Assembly (NCBI RefSeq): GCF_014205135.1
Contig: NZ_JACHMY010000001.1
Coordinates: 7,316,001-7,380,000 of the forward strand
Source of the DNA: Kribbella italica
GTDB lineage: Bacteria; Actinomycetota; Actinomycetes; Propionibacteriales; Kribbellaceae
Direction: 5' to 3'
Length of the DNA stretch: 64,000 bases
The notes beneath the pieces were generated by a model. It saw only the letters and a program-made list of their open reading frames with translations. It was not told the DNA's origin and ran no database searches. Shown one piece after another: positions 50,848-59,284 of this stretch. How positions within the stretch are numbered: the first letter of the stretch is position 1; each line of letters opens with the position of its first letter. The position numbers were made by a program, and so were the translations under genes.

Positions 50848-52230
50848 GTGGCGACACTACTCACCGCACCGCCGCGCATCGGGCGGCAGTCGATCGGTGC
50901 CCTGGGCGTCTTGGCGCTCGCGCTCGGCGCCCTGCAATCGGTGGTCGAACCAGCGGTTCCGCTGCTGCAACGCGAGCTGGGGGTGAGTCCCGCCGAAGGA
51001 GCACTGGTCGCCAACGCCTTGCTCGTCACCGGCGCGGTCGTCGCTCCCATCGCGGGCAAGCTCGGCGACCGGTACGGCGGACGGCGGGTGCTGATCTGGC
51101 TGATGACCGTCGTCTCGGCCGGCGGTCTGCTGGCGAGCGTCGCGCCGAACCTGCCGGTGCTGCTGCTCGGCCAGGTCCTGCAGGGCGTGATGGTCGGTGC
51201 GCTGCCGCTGTCGTTCATCCTGGTGCGCAAGCACCTCTCGACCGGACAGACCCAGGCCGCGATCGGGCTGGTCGTCGCGCTGTTCACGGGCGGCGGCATG
51301 GTCGGAACGCTGGTGGCCGGGCCGATCGCGGAAAGCCTGTCCTGGCACTGGATGTTCGCGCTGCCGACGTTCGCGATCATCGCGATGACGGCGGTCGTCA
51401 CCCGGCTGATGCCGCAGGACCCGCCGGCCCAGCCGGACCACAGGATCGACTGGCCCGGCGTCGTACTGCTGAGCGCCACGTTGCTCGCGCTGATGCTCGG
51501 GCTCGTGACGGTGACGAACGCCGGCCTCCCGCCGCTCGCGATCGCCGGCATCGGGCTCGTCGTGGCCGCCCTCGCGACCTGCTGGGTCCTCGTCGAACGC
51601 CGGGCCGTCGCGCCGATGGTCGATCTGCGGATGCTGGCCAAGCCCGCGATGTGGAACGCGTGCGTGCTCACCCTCGTCATCACGATCAGCCTCGGGATGG
51701 TCCTCCTGATGCTCCCGCAGTTGTTCGCGGCCGAGGCCGACGGCTACGGCTTCGGCGCCAGCACCACCGACATCGGTCTCTTCCTGATGCCCGGCGCCAT
51801 CGCCGGCGCGCTCAGCGACTCGGTCGGCGGGATCGCGGCCCGGCGGTTCGGTCCGCGGGCCGTGATCGTGGTGGGCACCGTCGTCACGGCGGCCACGATG
51901 TTCGCCCTGGCCTCGTGGCACACCGAGGCCTGGCAGTTGGTCGTCGCGAAGGTACTGATCGCGTTCGCCGCGGGCATCGGTACGACGGCCCTGCTGGCCG
52001 GCACGGCCACGACCGTCGACGCGAAGGACACCGGCATCGCCACGAGTCTGCTCGTGGTGACGCGCGTGATCGGCGTAGCCCTGGGCTCCCAGCTCGGCGG
52101 CGCGATCCTCGCCGCCGGGGGTGATCGACCGACCGAGTCGGCCTACGTCACCGGGTTCGTCGTCGCCGGCGCCGTCGCCGCCCTGTCCTTGATCGTCGTC
52201 CGTCTCACGAAGAAGGGAACTCGGGTATGA
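50848..52230 (+). CDS. MFS drug exporter, DHA2-like
   Basis: 460 residues with a predicted 12-14 helices. It contains GKLGDRYGGRRVLIW, the MFS motif A, and the GGGMVGTLVAGPIAESLSW segment typical of drug/proton antiporters. It starts at GTG 50848 and overlaps the FAD monooxygenase by four bases. It probably exports a hydrophobic antibiotic and works with the monooxygenase. Confidence 0.91.
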   Translation: MATLLTAPPRIGRQSIGALGVLALALGALQSVVEPAVPLLQRELGVSPAEGALVANALLVTGAVVAPIAGKLGDRYGGRRVLIWLMTVVSAGGLLASVAPNLPVLLLGQVLQGVMVGALPLSFILVRKHLSTGQTQAAIGLVVALFTGGGMVGTLVAGPIAESLSWHWMFALPTFAIIAMTAVVTRLMPQDPPAQPDHRIDWPGVVLLSATLLALMLGLVTVTNAGLPPLAIAGIGLVVAALATCWVLVERRAVAPMVDLRMLAKPAMWNACVLTLVITISLGMVLLMLPQLFAAEADGYGFGASTTDIGLFLMPGAIAGALSDSVGGIAARRFGPRAVIVVGTVVTAATMFALASWHTEAWQLVVAKVLIAFAAGIGTTALLAGTATTVDAKDTGIATSLLVVTRVIGVALGSQLGGAILAAGGDRPTESAYVTGFVVAGAVAALSLIVVRLTKKGTRV

Positions 52231-53378
52231 CGCGCAAGGTTCTGATCTCCGGGGCCAGCATCGCCGGGCCCGCGCTCGCGTACTGGCTGCACCGGGCCGG
52301 GTTCGCGGTCACCGTGGTGGAGAAGGCCGACTCACTTCGCGACGGCGGCTACCCGATCGACATCCGCGGTACGGCGATCGAGGTGGTCCGGCGGATGGGC
52401 ATCCTGCCGCGACTGCGGGCCGCGCACCTCGACACGCGGCGCAGTACGTTCCTCGACGCCGACGGCAGCGAACTCGTTTCGGTCACCCCGAGCGCGGTGA
52501 CCGGCAGCGTCGACGACCTCGAAGTACGGCGTGGAGATCTCGCGGCGGCGCTCTACGCCATCGTGCGCGACGACGTGGAGTTCCTGTTCGGCGACTCCAT
52601 CGACACGCTCGACCAGACCGGCCAAGGGGTCGACATCGCCTTCCACAGCGGGCATCGGCGTACGTTCGACCTCGTGATAGGTGCCGACGGCATGCATTCC
52701 CGGACGCGGGAGTCGGTGTTCGGGCCCGAGCAGCAGTTCCACCGGTACCTCGGCTACGCCTTCGCCATCTTCACGATGCCGAACACCTTCGGGCTCTCCC
52801 ACGAACTCCTGATGTGGAACACGCCAGGGCGGGCCGCGGCGCTCTACGCGGTCGGGGACGACGACGAGCTGCACGCCTTCCTGAACTTCCACCAGCCAGA
52901 GGCGCCGATCCGCGGTCCCGAGGCGCTGCGGGACCTGGTCGCGAAGGCCTTCGCCGACGCGGGATGGGAGGTGCCTGCCATGGTCGACGCGCTGCGCGAC
53001 GCGGACGACCTGTTCGTCGATACGGCCGGTCAGATCCGCATGCCGCGCTGGTCGAGCGGCCGGGTCGCGCTCGTCGGCGACGCGGCGTATGCGCCGTCGT
53101 TCCTGACCGGGCAGGGCTCGAGCCTCGCGTTGGTGGGGGCGTATGTGCTCGCTCATGCTCTGGCTACGCAACAGGATCACGGCGCGGCGTTTGCGGCGTA
53201 CGAGCGCGGTCTTCGGGGGTTCGTGGACGCGAACCAGGCACTGGTCGACAGCGGTGCGGCGACGCTGTTCCCGACGACGGTGCCTGCTCTGGAACGGCGC
53301 AACGCGATGCTGCGCGACCTGGTCACTCTGCCGCCCCCGCCGCCGCGTCCGGCTCACTCGGCTCTGACGCTGCCTTAG
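52227..53378 (+). CDS. FAD-dependent monooxygenase, TetX-like
   Basis: 383 residues. FAD motifs: VLISGASIAGPALAYWLHRAG, VIGADGMHSRTRE and LVGDAAYAPSFLTGQGSSLA. The gene is coupled to a drug exporter, so an antibiotic-modifying role (as for tetracycline or rifamycin monooxygenases) is a reasonable inference, though catabolic hydroxylation is possible. The 3' end overlaps the convergent response regulator by 4 bases. Confidence 0.9.
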   Translation: MTRKVLISGASIAGPALAYWLHRAGFAVTVVEKADSLRDGGYPIDIRGTAIEVVRRMGILPRLRAAHLDTRRSTFLDADGSELVSVTPSAVTGSVDDLEVRRGDLAAALYAIVRDDVEFLFGDSIDTLDQTGQGVDIAFHSGHRRTFDLVIGADGMHSRTRESVFGPEQQFHRYLGYAFAIFTMPNTFGLSHELLMWNTPGRAAALYAVGDDDELHAFLNFHQPEAPIRGPEALRDLVAKAFADAGWEVPAMVDALRDADDLFVDTAGQIRMPRWSSGRVALVGDAAYAPSFLTGQGSSLALVGAYVLAHALATQQDHGAAFAAYERGLRGFVDANQALVDSGAATLFPTTVPALERRNAMLRDLVTLPPPPPRPAHSALTLP

Positions 53379-54031
53379 GGGACCAGGCCTGTCTGGTAGG
53401 CGATGACGACGAGCTGGGCGCGGTCGCGGGCCTCCAGCTTCGTCATCGCCCGCTGTACGTGGGCGCGGACGGTGAACGGGCTGAGGAACGTCCGCTCGGC
53501 GATCTCCTGGTTGGACAGGCCGGTCGCGACCAGGCCGACCATCTCGCGTTCGCGCGGGGTGAGGACGTCGAGTTCGGGGAGCTGCGGCGGGGCGTCGTCC
53601 GGCGTGGCCAGGAAATTGGCGACCAGGGAGCGGGTCGCGGCGGGGGACAGCAGCGTGTCGCCGGCGGCGATCGTCCGTACGGCGTCCAGCAGGTCCTCGG
53701 CGCCGATGCCCTTGCCGATGAAGCCACCGGCTCCCGCGCGCAGCGCTTGGGCGACGTACTCGTCGGTCTCGTAGGTGGTGAGGACGAGGATGCGGCTGGC
53801 GCTCAGGTCAGGGTCCGCGCAGATCTCCGCCGTGGCCGCGAGGCCGTCCAGCTCCGGCATCCGGATGTCCATGATCACCACGTCCGGGCGTAGTTCCCGG
53901 GTGAGGCGGACCGCCTCGCGGCCGTCGGCGGCCTCACCGACCACGGCGATGTCGTCGGCGCTGTCGAGCAGGATCCGGAACGCGTCGCGCAGCAGGGCCT
54001 GGTCGTCGGCGAGCAGGACTCGGAGCGTCAT
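53375..54031 (-). CDS. NarL/FixJ-family response regulator
   Basis: 218 residues. The receiver domain has the phospho-accepting Asp55 (IMDIRMPEL), and residues 150-215 form a LuxR-type helix-turn-helix (LTPREREMVGLVATGLSNQEIAE). It forms a pair with the upstream histidine kinase, which overlaps it by four bases. The target genes are unknown; the MFS/monooxygenase operon ends beside it and points the other way. Confidence 0.94.
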   Translation of the reverse strand: MTLRVLLADDQALLRDAFRILLDSADDIAVVGEAADGREAVRLTRELRPDVVIMDIRMPELDGLAATAEICADPDLSASRILVLTTYETDEYVAQALRAGAGGFIGKGIGAEDLLDAVRTIAAGDTLLSPAATRSLVANFLATPDDAPPQLPELDVLTPREREMVGLVATGLSNQEIAERTFLSPFTVRAHVQRAMTKLEARDRAQLVVIAYQTGLVP

Positions 54032-55224
54032 GGCTTGGGCTCCTTGGCGGACGGGAGGGGGAGATCGGCGGTGACGAGGAAGCCGCCTTCCGGCCGCTCG
54101 CCCGCGGAGAGGCGTCCGCCGACCGCGGTGGCGCGCTCCCGCATGCCGATCAGACCGTAGCCGGGTTCGCGGGCGGGCGTCGTACGGGGTGATCCGTTGT
54201 CGGCGACGGTGATCGTCACGCGATCGCCCTGCCAGGCAAAGAGCACCTGGGCGCTCGCGGCACCGGCGTGCTTCGTCACGTTGGTCAGGGCCTCCTGGAC
54301 TATGCGGTACGCCGTGAGGTCGAGGCCCGGTGGCAACGACCTGGCCGTGCCCTCGTGCTGCACCGACACCTCGAGACCCGCCGTACGGAAGGAATCGAGC
54401 AAGGCCGGCAGCCGCGACAAGCCCGGCGCCGGCTCGACGGCCGCGGCCGTGTCACCGGTCTGACGCAACAGCCCGACCGTCGCCCGCAGCTCGTCGAGAG
54501 CGTGATTGGTGGTCTCGACCAGCTCCTTCAGACTCTTGCGCGTCTGCTCCGGCCGGGTGTCGAACAGGTGATCGGCGACCGTGGCCTGCGCGTTGGCGAG
54601 GGTGATCTGATGCGCCACGAGGTCGTGCAGCTCCCGCGCGATCCGCACCCGCTCCTCGGCGACGCGCTGCCGCGCTTCACTGTCCCGACTCTCCTCGGCC
54701 CGCTGGGCCCGCTCCTCCACAGCCGCCAGGTAGGCCCGCCGGTTCCGCACCGACCGACCCAGTACGCCGGCCACCAGCGGGAACGCGGCGACGGCTCCCA
54801 TCCGGCTCGCGTCCTGCCACGAAATGCCGCCGGACAAGGGCGTGGAGGCAACAAGTAGGGCCGCGGAGGCCAGCGACACCACACCCGCGGCGCGCCGTTC
54901 GCTCAGGGTGGCGAGCGAGTAGGCGTAGGCGGCAATCACTGCGGGCGCCACGATGAGCGGGTTGAGCAGAAGCCCTAACGGCGGCACCAACAGCCCGCCC
55001 ACGGTCGTGACGACGAGGACGGCGAGCGGCCTTTGATGCCGCATTGGCAATCCGGCGCAGGACAGCAGGGCGATGAGGTAAGCAGTCACCGGCGGCCACG
55101 CGACCGAGTTGTCGACCCGCACTACGCCACCCAGCAGGCAAAGCACGAAGCCGGTCGCCGTGACTATGCCGTCCCGCCAGGTCAGAGCGGTACGCCGATG
55201 CTCGCTCTCCCCGGTCAGCAGCAC
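54028..55224 (-). CDS. NarL-type sensor histidine kinase
   Basis: 398 residues. Five or six N-terminal membrane helices act as sensor (about 15-165), followed by a coiled coil, HisKA_3 phosphoacceptor (RVRIARELHDLVAHQ) and HATPase (YRIVQEALTNVTKHAG, VADNGSP, GYGLIGMRERA). GTG 55224 is the start. It phosphorylates the partner regulator. The signal is unknown and membrane-related. Confidence 0.93.
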   Translation of the reverse strand: MLLTGESEHRRTALTWRDGIVTATGFVLCLLGGVVRVDNSVAWPPVTAYLIALLSCAGLPMRHQRPLAVLVVTTVGGLLVPPLGLLLNPLIVAPAVIAAYAYSLATLSERRAAGVVSLASAALLVASTPLSGGISWQDASRMGAVAAFPLVAGVLGRSVRNRRAYLAAVEERAQRAEESRDSEARQRVAEERVRIARELHDLVAHQITLANAQATVADHLFDTRPEQTRKSLKELVETTNHALDELRATVGLLRQTGDTAAAVEPAPGLSRLPALLDSFRTAGLEVSVQHEGTARSLPPGLDLTAYRIVQEALTNVTKHAGAASAQVLFAWQGDRVTITVADNGSPRTTPAREPGYGLIGMRERATAVGGRLSAGERPEGGFLVTADLPLPSAKEPKP

Positions 55225-55335
55225 ACAGCTCAGACTACGGGCGTCGTGTGGGGTGGTGGGCTAGGGCGTGGCTCCGACGGTGCGCGGGACTTGGTGCGGC
55301 ACCTGCCCGCTACGGCGAGGAACTGGAGGCACGCC

Positions 55336-56367
55336 TTAGGCGCCTGAGGCCTGAGTGGGCAGCTGGGCGTGGGCGTTGTCGCCGAGCAGGGTCGTGCCGG
55401 CGGGGGTGATGCTGTGCATCGCCCGCCGGCTGCGGTCGGTGGTGACGAGGCCGGCCTCGCGCAGTACCCGGGCGTGCTCGCTGGCCGCGCTCGCGGAGAT
55501 TCCGCAGCTGCGCGCGAGGTCCGACGTACACATGTCCGCGCTCGCGAGCACGATGAGCATCGCGGCCCGCTTGCGGCCGAGCAACTGGTCCAGCTTCGGG
55601 CGCGCGGGCCGGTCGTACGGCGTCCAGGGATCGATCGGGAACACCAGCAGACTCGGCAGCCGCTGCGCCCCGTCGAAGTAGTACTGCACCCCGGTGGCGA
55701 AGATCGACGGCGCGAGGACGAGCCCGCGCCCGCCCGCGGGCCGCGGCGCGTGGACCGGCGGATCGCCGGGGACGTCGATGGTGAGGACGGGCGCGTGCCA
55801 ACGGATCCAGGGATGCAGGTTGTCGAGCATCCGGCTGAGTCCACCGGCGGCCAGGTCCTTCGTGCGATCCGCGATGAACCGTTGCGCGGCGTCCGCACCC
55901 GCCGCGGCAGCGCCGTCCCGCAGCCCGAGCTCGTGCAACCGGCGTACGCCGTCGACGAGTTCGTCGCGCGGCCGCGGATCCTTCTCCGCCAGCCGTTCGG
56001 TCCACCGCGGCACGTGCCGCGGCAGATGCCTGACAGCGGCGTTCATCCCCAGCTCGAGCCGGTAGTACGCCGGCCCGAGCTGCTTGAGGCGCTCCAGCCC
56101 GTCGTCGAGATCCCCGGCCCCGACCGACGGCAGACACAGATCCACGATCTCGTACCGCGGCGACACGACCTCGAGCAACCGCCGCACCGGCCCGTTCCGC
56201 GCGACCCGCGGCGCGACTCCCTGCCGCCACTGCACCTGCCACCGCTGCGCGTCGTACGGCGCATGCGGCCGCAACGTCCGCCCGGCCCACACCGTCTCGA
56301 GCACGGGCCCGGGCGGCACCAACCGGACATTCGTCAGGTCGTCGATCTCCAGGCTGATCTGCACCAC
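55336..56367 (-). CDS. ArsR-like winged-helix regulator with long N-terminal domain
   Basis: 343 residues from GTG 56367. The last about 80 residues hold the ArsR fold (SDLARSCGISASAASEHARVLREAGLVTTDRSRRAMH). The N-terminal 260 residues, with the stretch RLELGMNAAVRHL, are a sensor or DUF5937-like domain seen only in actinobacterial ArsR-type proteins. The ligand is unknown. Confidence 0.87.
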   Translation of the reverse strand: MVQISLEIDDLTNVRLVPPGPVLETVWAGRTLRPHAPYDAQRWQVQWRQGVAPRVARNGPVRRLLEVVSPRYEIVDLCLPSVGAGDLDDGLERLKQLGPAYYRLELGMNAAVRHLPRHVPRWTERLAEKDPRPRDELVDGVRRLHELGLRDGAAAAGADAAQRFIADRTKDLAAGGLSRMLDNLHPWIRWHAPVLTIDVPGDPPVHAPRPAGGRGLVLAPSIFATGVQYYFDGAQRLPSLLVFPIDPWTPYDRPARPKLDQLLGRKRAAMLIVLASADMCTSDLARSCGISASAASEHARVLREAGLVTTDRSRRAMHSITPAGTTLLGDNAHAQLPTQASGA

Positions 56368-56392
56368 AGTCCCCCAGCGGTCGCACCATGAG

Positions 56393-56581
56393 TCAAGTCA
56401 TGACCACCTCATGATCGTCCAGCTCGGGGGCAGCGAAGTCCAGCAGGCGGTGCTGCGCCTCGGCCCTGACCGCGTCGTACGCCGTACGGAACAGCCGCTC
56501 GAAGAGCGCGACCGTGACCGTCGCGGAATCCAGCGTCCACGTCCCGCGCACGGTGCCGCCGACAAGGATTGGCCAGGTACT
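56393..56581 (-). pseudogene. 3' remnant of a winged-helix (PF06224-type) DNA-binding protein gene
   Basis: A 62-residue in-frame piece ending at TGA 56393 reads STWPILVGGTVRGTW..., then TVTVALFERLF and ends AAPELDDHEVVMT. This matches the usual C-terminus of the winged-helix family (xxPTILVDGRVVGTWR...). The upstream frame is broken by stops and no start exists, so it is a decayed gene between the ArsR and TetR genes. Confidence 0.65.
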
Positions 56582-56650
56582 GGCCTTGGCCGACGTTGAT
56601 TCGTGGCGTGGGCGGCCGGGAGTTGCGGGCGATTGTCGGGTACGACGGCG

Positions 56651-57247
56651 TCACCGATTCGCCGGCCGCTCACTGTCCTTTGATCTCTGTTCTGTGCAGA
56701 TGAATCGGAGGTCCTCGAACGCGCTCGCCAGTCGCGCGTTCAGTGGTTCGGTCGGATCGGCGAGCCAGGCGGAAGCGGCGATGTTGAAGGCTGCTGCGGC
56801 GGTGTGGCCTGCCAGCGCCGCCGGCTGGTGGGGGATCGCATGCTCTTGCAGGGCTTCGGTCAACTCATCTGCGAGGTAGGCGAGTTTCGCTACTTCGCGC
56901 TCGCGCAGGGCAGGTGTGGCGGCAATGAGCTGCTGTCGCTGTTGCAGGTAGGAGCGACTGTCTTCCATCACTTCGTGAAGGGACTGGAAGGCTTTCAGTA
57001 GGACATCAAGTGGAGACAGTTCACCAGGCGCGTCCCGTACCGCCGAGCGAAGAAGGTCACGCAGATGCTCCTGTCCTCCGAAGAGCACCTCGCGTTTGTC
57101 GGGGAAGTGATGGAAGAACGTCCGCTCAGTGACTCCGGCGCGCCGGGCGATCTGAGCTGTCGTCGTCCGGTCGAAGCCATGCTCCTGAAAGAGGTCCAGG
57201 GCTGCCTGCAGGAGTCGCTGTCGCGCCGCCAAGCCGCTTCGTGGCAC
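56651..57247 (-). CDS. TetR-family repressor
   Basis: 198 residues with the N-terminal helix-turn-helix (TAQIARRAGVTERTFFHHFPDKREVLF) and a helical ligand domain. It is divergent from an SDR gene. Two symmetric sites in the gap (57267-57277 and 57293-57305) would let one regulator control both. The ligand is unknown. Confidence 0.92.
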   Translation of the reverse strand: MPRSGLAARQRLLQAALDLFQEHGFDRTTTAQIARRAGVTERTFFHHFPDKREVLFGGQEHLRDLLRSAVRDAPGELSPLDVLLKAFQSLHEVMEDSRSYLQQRQQLIAATPALREREVAKLAYLADELTEALQEHAIPHQPAALAGHTAAAAFNIAASAWLADPTEPLNARLASAFEDLRFICTEQRSKDSERPANR

Positions 57248-57261
57248 ATGATCACATCCTC

Positions 57262-57310
57262 GTTGTTTCAGTCACTGCAATAACATGATAGCTTCAGTCT
57301 CTGAAACAAC
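57262..57310. promoter_or_regulatory. pair of TetR operators between the TetR and SDR genes
   Basis: TTCAG-TCA-CTG(C)AA at 57267-57280 and the perfect TTCAG-TCT-CTGAA at 57293-57305 are 26 bases apart. They lie inside a larger repeat with arms GTTGTTTCAG (57262-57271) and CTGAAACAAC (57301-57310). Placement on one face of the helix suggests cooperative binding by two TetR dimers. Confidence 0.7.
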
Positions 57311-57358
57311 CTAGCTTGATGCTGGGACGTTCGCGACGAACGGGGAAGCGAAACCACC

Positions 57359-58102
57359 ATGAACATGTACAGCGGAAAAAGCGTCGTGATCACCGGCGGC
57401 AGTAGCGGGATGGGATTGGCCACCGCGCAACTGCTGGTCGACCGGGGCGCACGGGTTCTGATCACCGGTCGCACCGAAGCCACTCTTGATGCCGCCCGTC
57501 ACCAACTGGGTGGACGGGTGCTGACGATGGTCAGCGACGCGACCTCGCTTCCGGCCATCGGCGAGTTGGCCGAGCGCGTCCAGGCCGATTTCGGCGTGAT
57601 CGACGCTCTGTTCGTCAACGCCGGCGTCGCCCGGTTCGAGGCGTTCGAATCGATGCCGGAGGCGCTCTACGACGAGTTGTTCACCATGAATGCCAAAGGG
57701 CCGTACTTCACCGTTCAGAAGCTCGCCCCTCTGCTGCGCGAGGGCGGCGCGGTGGTGCTCACGACGTCGGTGACGAACGTCTTGGGTGCTCCCGCGCTCA
57801 GTGCCTACGCAGCCGCCAAGGCGGCACTGCGCTCGATGACTCGTAGCTTTGCCCGAGAGCTGCTGCCGCGGAAGATCCGCGTCAATGCGATCAGTCCTGG
57901 CTCGATCGATACCGGCGTCCTGGAGCGGTCGATGACCGCGGACGCCGCTGACCTGGCCCGCGCGCAAATGACCGCGAGCAACCCCATGCTGCGATTGGGC
58001 CGGCCGGACGAGATCGCCAAGGCAGTCGCGTTCCTGGCGTTCGACGCCACCTTCACCACCGGCGCCGAACTCGTCGTGGACGGAGGCGAATCCCAGCTCT
58101 GA
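57359..58102 (+). CDS. short-chain dehydrogenase/reductase
   Basis: 247 residues of the classical SDR family. Cofactor motif TGGSSGMG, NAGVARF, catalytic Ser in LTTSVTNVLG and YAAAK (Y/K intact), and the end NPMLRLGRPDEIAKAVAFLAFDATFTTGAELVVDGG. It is an NAD(P)-dependent oxidoreductase of unknown substrate, controlled by the divergent TetR. The downstream cupin gene is 79 bases away and may be co-transcribed. Confidence 0.93.
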   Translation: MNMYSGKSVVITGGSSGMGLATAQLLVDRGARVLITGRTEATLDAARHQLGGRVLTMVSDATSLPAIGELAERVQADFGVIDALFVNAGVARFEAFESMPEALYDELFTMNAKGPYFTVQKLAPLLREGGAVVLTTSVTNVLGAPALSAYAAAKAALRSMTRSFARELLPRKIRVNAISPGSIDTGVLERSMTADAADLARAQMTASNPMLRLGRPDEIAKAVAFLAFDATFTTGAELVVDGGESQL

Positions 58103-58181
58103 CCGGCGTTGGTTCATCAATGGCAGGCACGACCGAGATGCACGCACAGGTAGCTCTCCACCACCACCGAATGGAGCAACC

Positions 58182-58580
58182 ATGAAGCTTTACCGCAAAG
58201 GATCTTCGACGAGCCGGCCACCAGAGAGCACCTTTGTCGGCACCGTCGGCATCGGCGGATACTTCCGACGAGCAGCACCCAGCCGTCTCGCCGGCGCCAG
58301 CGTGACGTTCCACCCCGGCGCGCGCACCCCGTGGAAGGTCAACCCACTCGGTCAGACCATCGTCGTTACCGACGGCACCGGATGGGTCCAAGCCGAGGGC
58401 GAAGACATCGCCGAGGTCCACGCGGGCGACTTCATCTGGTTCGCACCCGGACAGCGCCACTGGGAAGGCGCTACCCCTCACGAAGAGATGACCTGTGTCG
58501 CTGTCCAGGAAGAGGACGGCAGGTCCGTCGAATTCTGGGAGACCGTGAGCGACGACGAATATGGTCGCGGCCCCGCATGA
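58182..58580 (+). CDS. cupin-fold protein
   Basis: 132 residues with two cupin motifs: ARTPWKVNPLGQTIVV (first, with altered His positions) and GDFIWFAPGQRHWEGA (second, with the His of PxxxHW). It resembles single-domain cupins of the DUF4437 or quercetin dioxygenase type. Motif 1 retains few of the metal ligands (W, K instead of two His), so metal binding is uncertain. It lies behind the SDR. Confidence 0.86.
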   Translation: MKLYRKGSSTSRPPESTFVGTVGIGGYFRRAAPSRLAGASVTFHPGARTPWKVNPLGQTIVVTDGTGWVQAEGEDIAEVHAGDFIWFAPGQRHWEGATPHEEMTCVAVQEEDGRSVEFWETVSDDEYGRGPA

Positions 58581-58690
58581 ACCACCACTTCTCAAAGCCT
58601 CCCTTGTGATCAGCCCACTTCGAGACCGGCAAGCGACGACGAGCAGCTGCCACGACCTTCGACGCCGCTACCGCATGGTGAGCTGAGTCA

Positions 58691-58885
58691 TCAGCTCGCG
58701 ATTGGTCGCTCGCGCTGCAGCTCGGCATAGAACGAGTCCATGACGCCAGCGTCAAGCGACACGACCTTCTGCTCTCCCAAGAGGGGGAGGATGTGCTTCT
58801 GTTGCGTAGCCGAGGTATCCGTCGTGGTGTTGTACTCCGGGTCGACCTCGGCGAAGTGCCTGTCGAGCAGCTGATTGACGCCACT
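58691..58885 (-). pseudogene. remnant of a tyrosine-recombinase integrase
   Basis: A 64-residue in-frame stretch resembles the core-binding domain of phage-type integrases: VNQLLDRHFAEVDPEYN, then KHILPLLGEQK and DAGVMDSFYAELQ. It ends at a stop before the catalytic domain. Nothing upstream or downstream continues it. It is near a tRNA-Lys fragment, as expected for the end of an integrated element, and is a decayed integrase. Confidence 0.7.
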
Positions 58886-58984
58886 AGGAAGCCGATCGGT
58901 GCAGTTGCGACAGACTACGGAGGCTTCAGTAAGCCGACCCGCGCGCCGCCAGCGGTGCTCATCGCAAGACCGCAGTAGGCGCCC

Positions 58985-59024
58985 GCGCCGAAGGCGCCGG
59001 TTGTACTGCCGCCGCCGAAGGCGG
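58985..59024 (-). terminator. two hairpins downstream of the tRNA-Lys fragment
   Basis: CCGCC-GAA-GGCGG (59012-59024) and GCGCC-GAA-GGCGC (58985-58997) lie 3' of the tRNA fragment on the minus strand. Each has the stable TTC tetraloop-like turn typical of actinomycete terminators. They probably mark the original end of the tRNA transcript. Confidence 0.6.
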
Positions 59025-59052
59025 TGTCCTTTTAACCTGGGCGGTGCTGGTA

Positions 59053-59092
59053 GGCCCCGTCGGACTCGAACCGACAACCCGCGGATTAAAAG
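59053..59092 (-). other. 3' half of a tRNA-Lys gene, probable attachment site
   Basis: The minus strand reads CTTTTAATCCGCGGG, then the T-arm GTCGGTTCGAGTCCGAC and GGGGCC: the anticodon loop (TTT anticodon), T arm and acceptor end of a tRNA-Lys. Upstream bases do not form the 5' half (the anticodon-stem partner is absent), so this is not a working tRNA. Such 3' identity segments from the anticodon loop are the att cores of integrative elements inserted in tRNA genes. Confidence 0.75.
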
Positions 59093-59284
59093 GGGCAATG
59101 ACCGCTTATCAACCAGCCCCGCCAGGCGTCGGAAGCCGCGTCTAGAACGGCTCTGACCCCCACCAATCGACCTGGTTTGACTCCACTTCGCACCACGATT
59201 GATCCCACGGCGCCCTTGGCGACCCAACGTGGTGCAGGCCTGGCGTAGCTCCTAAATGTCCTTGACGACGGCTAGCTTTGAGGG

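Noticed and set aside
59053..59128. Complete tRNA-Lys gene
   Set aside because: Only the anticodon loop to 3' end is present; the D arm and 5' acceptor strand are missing and no anticodon stem forms.
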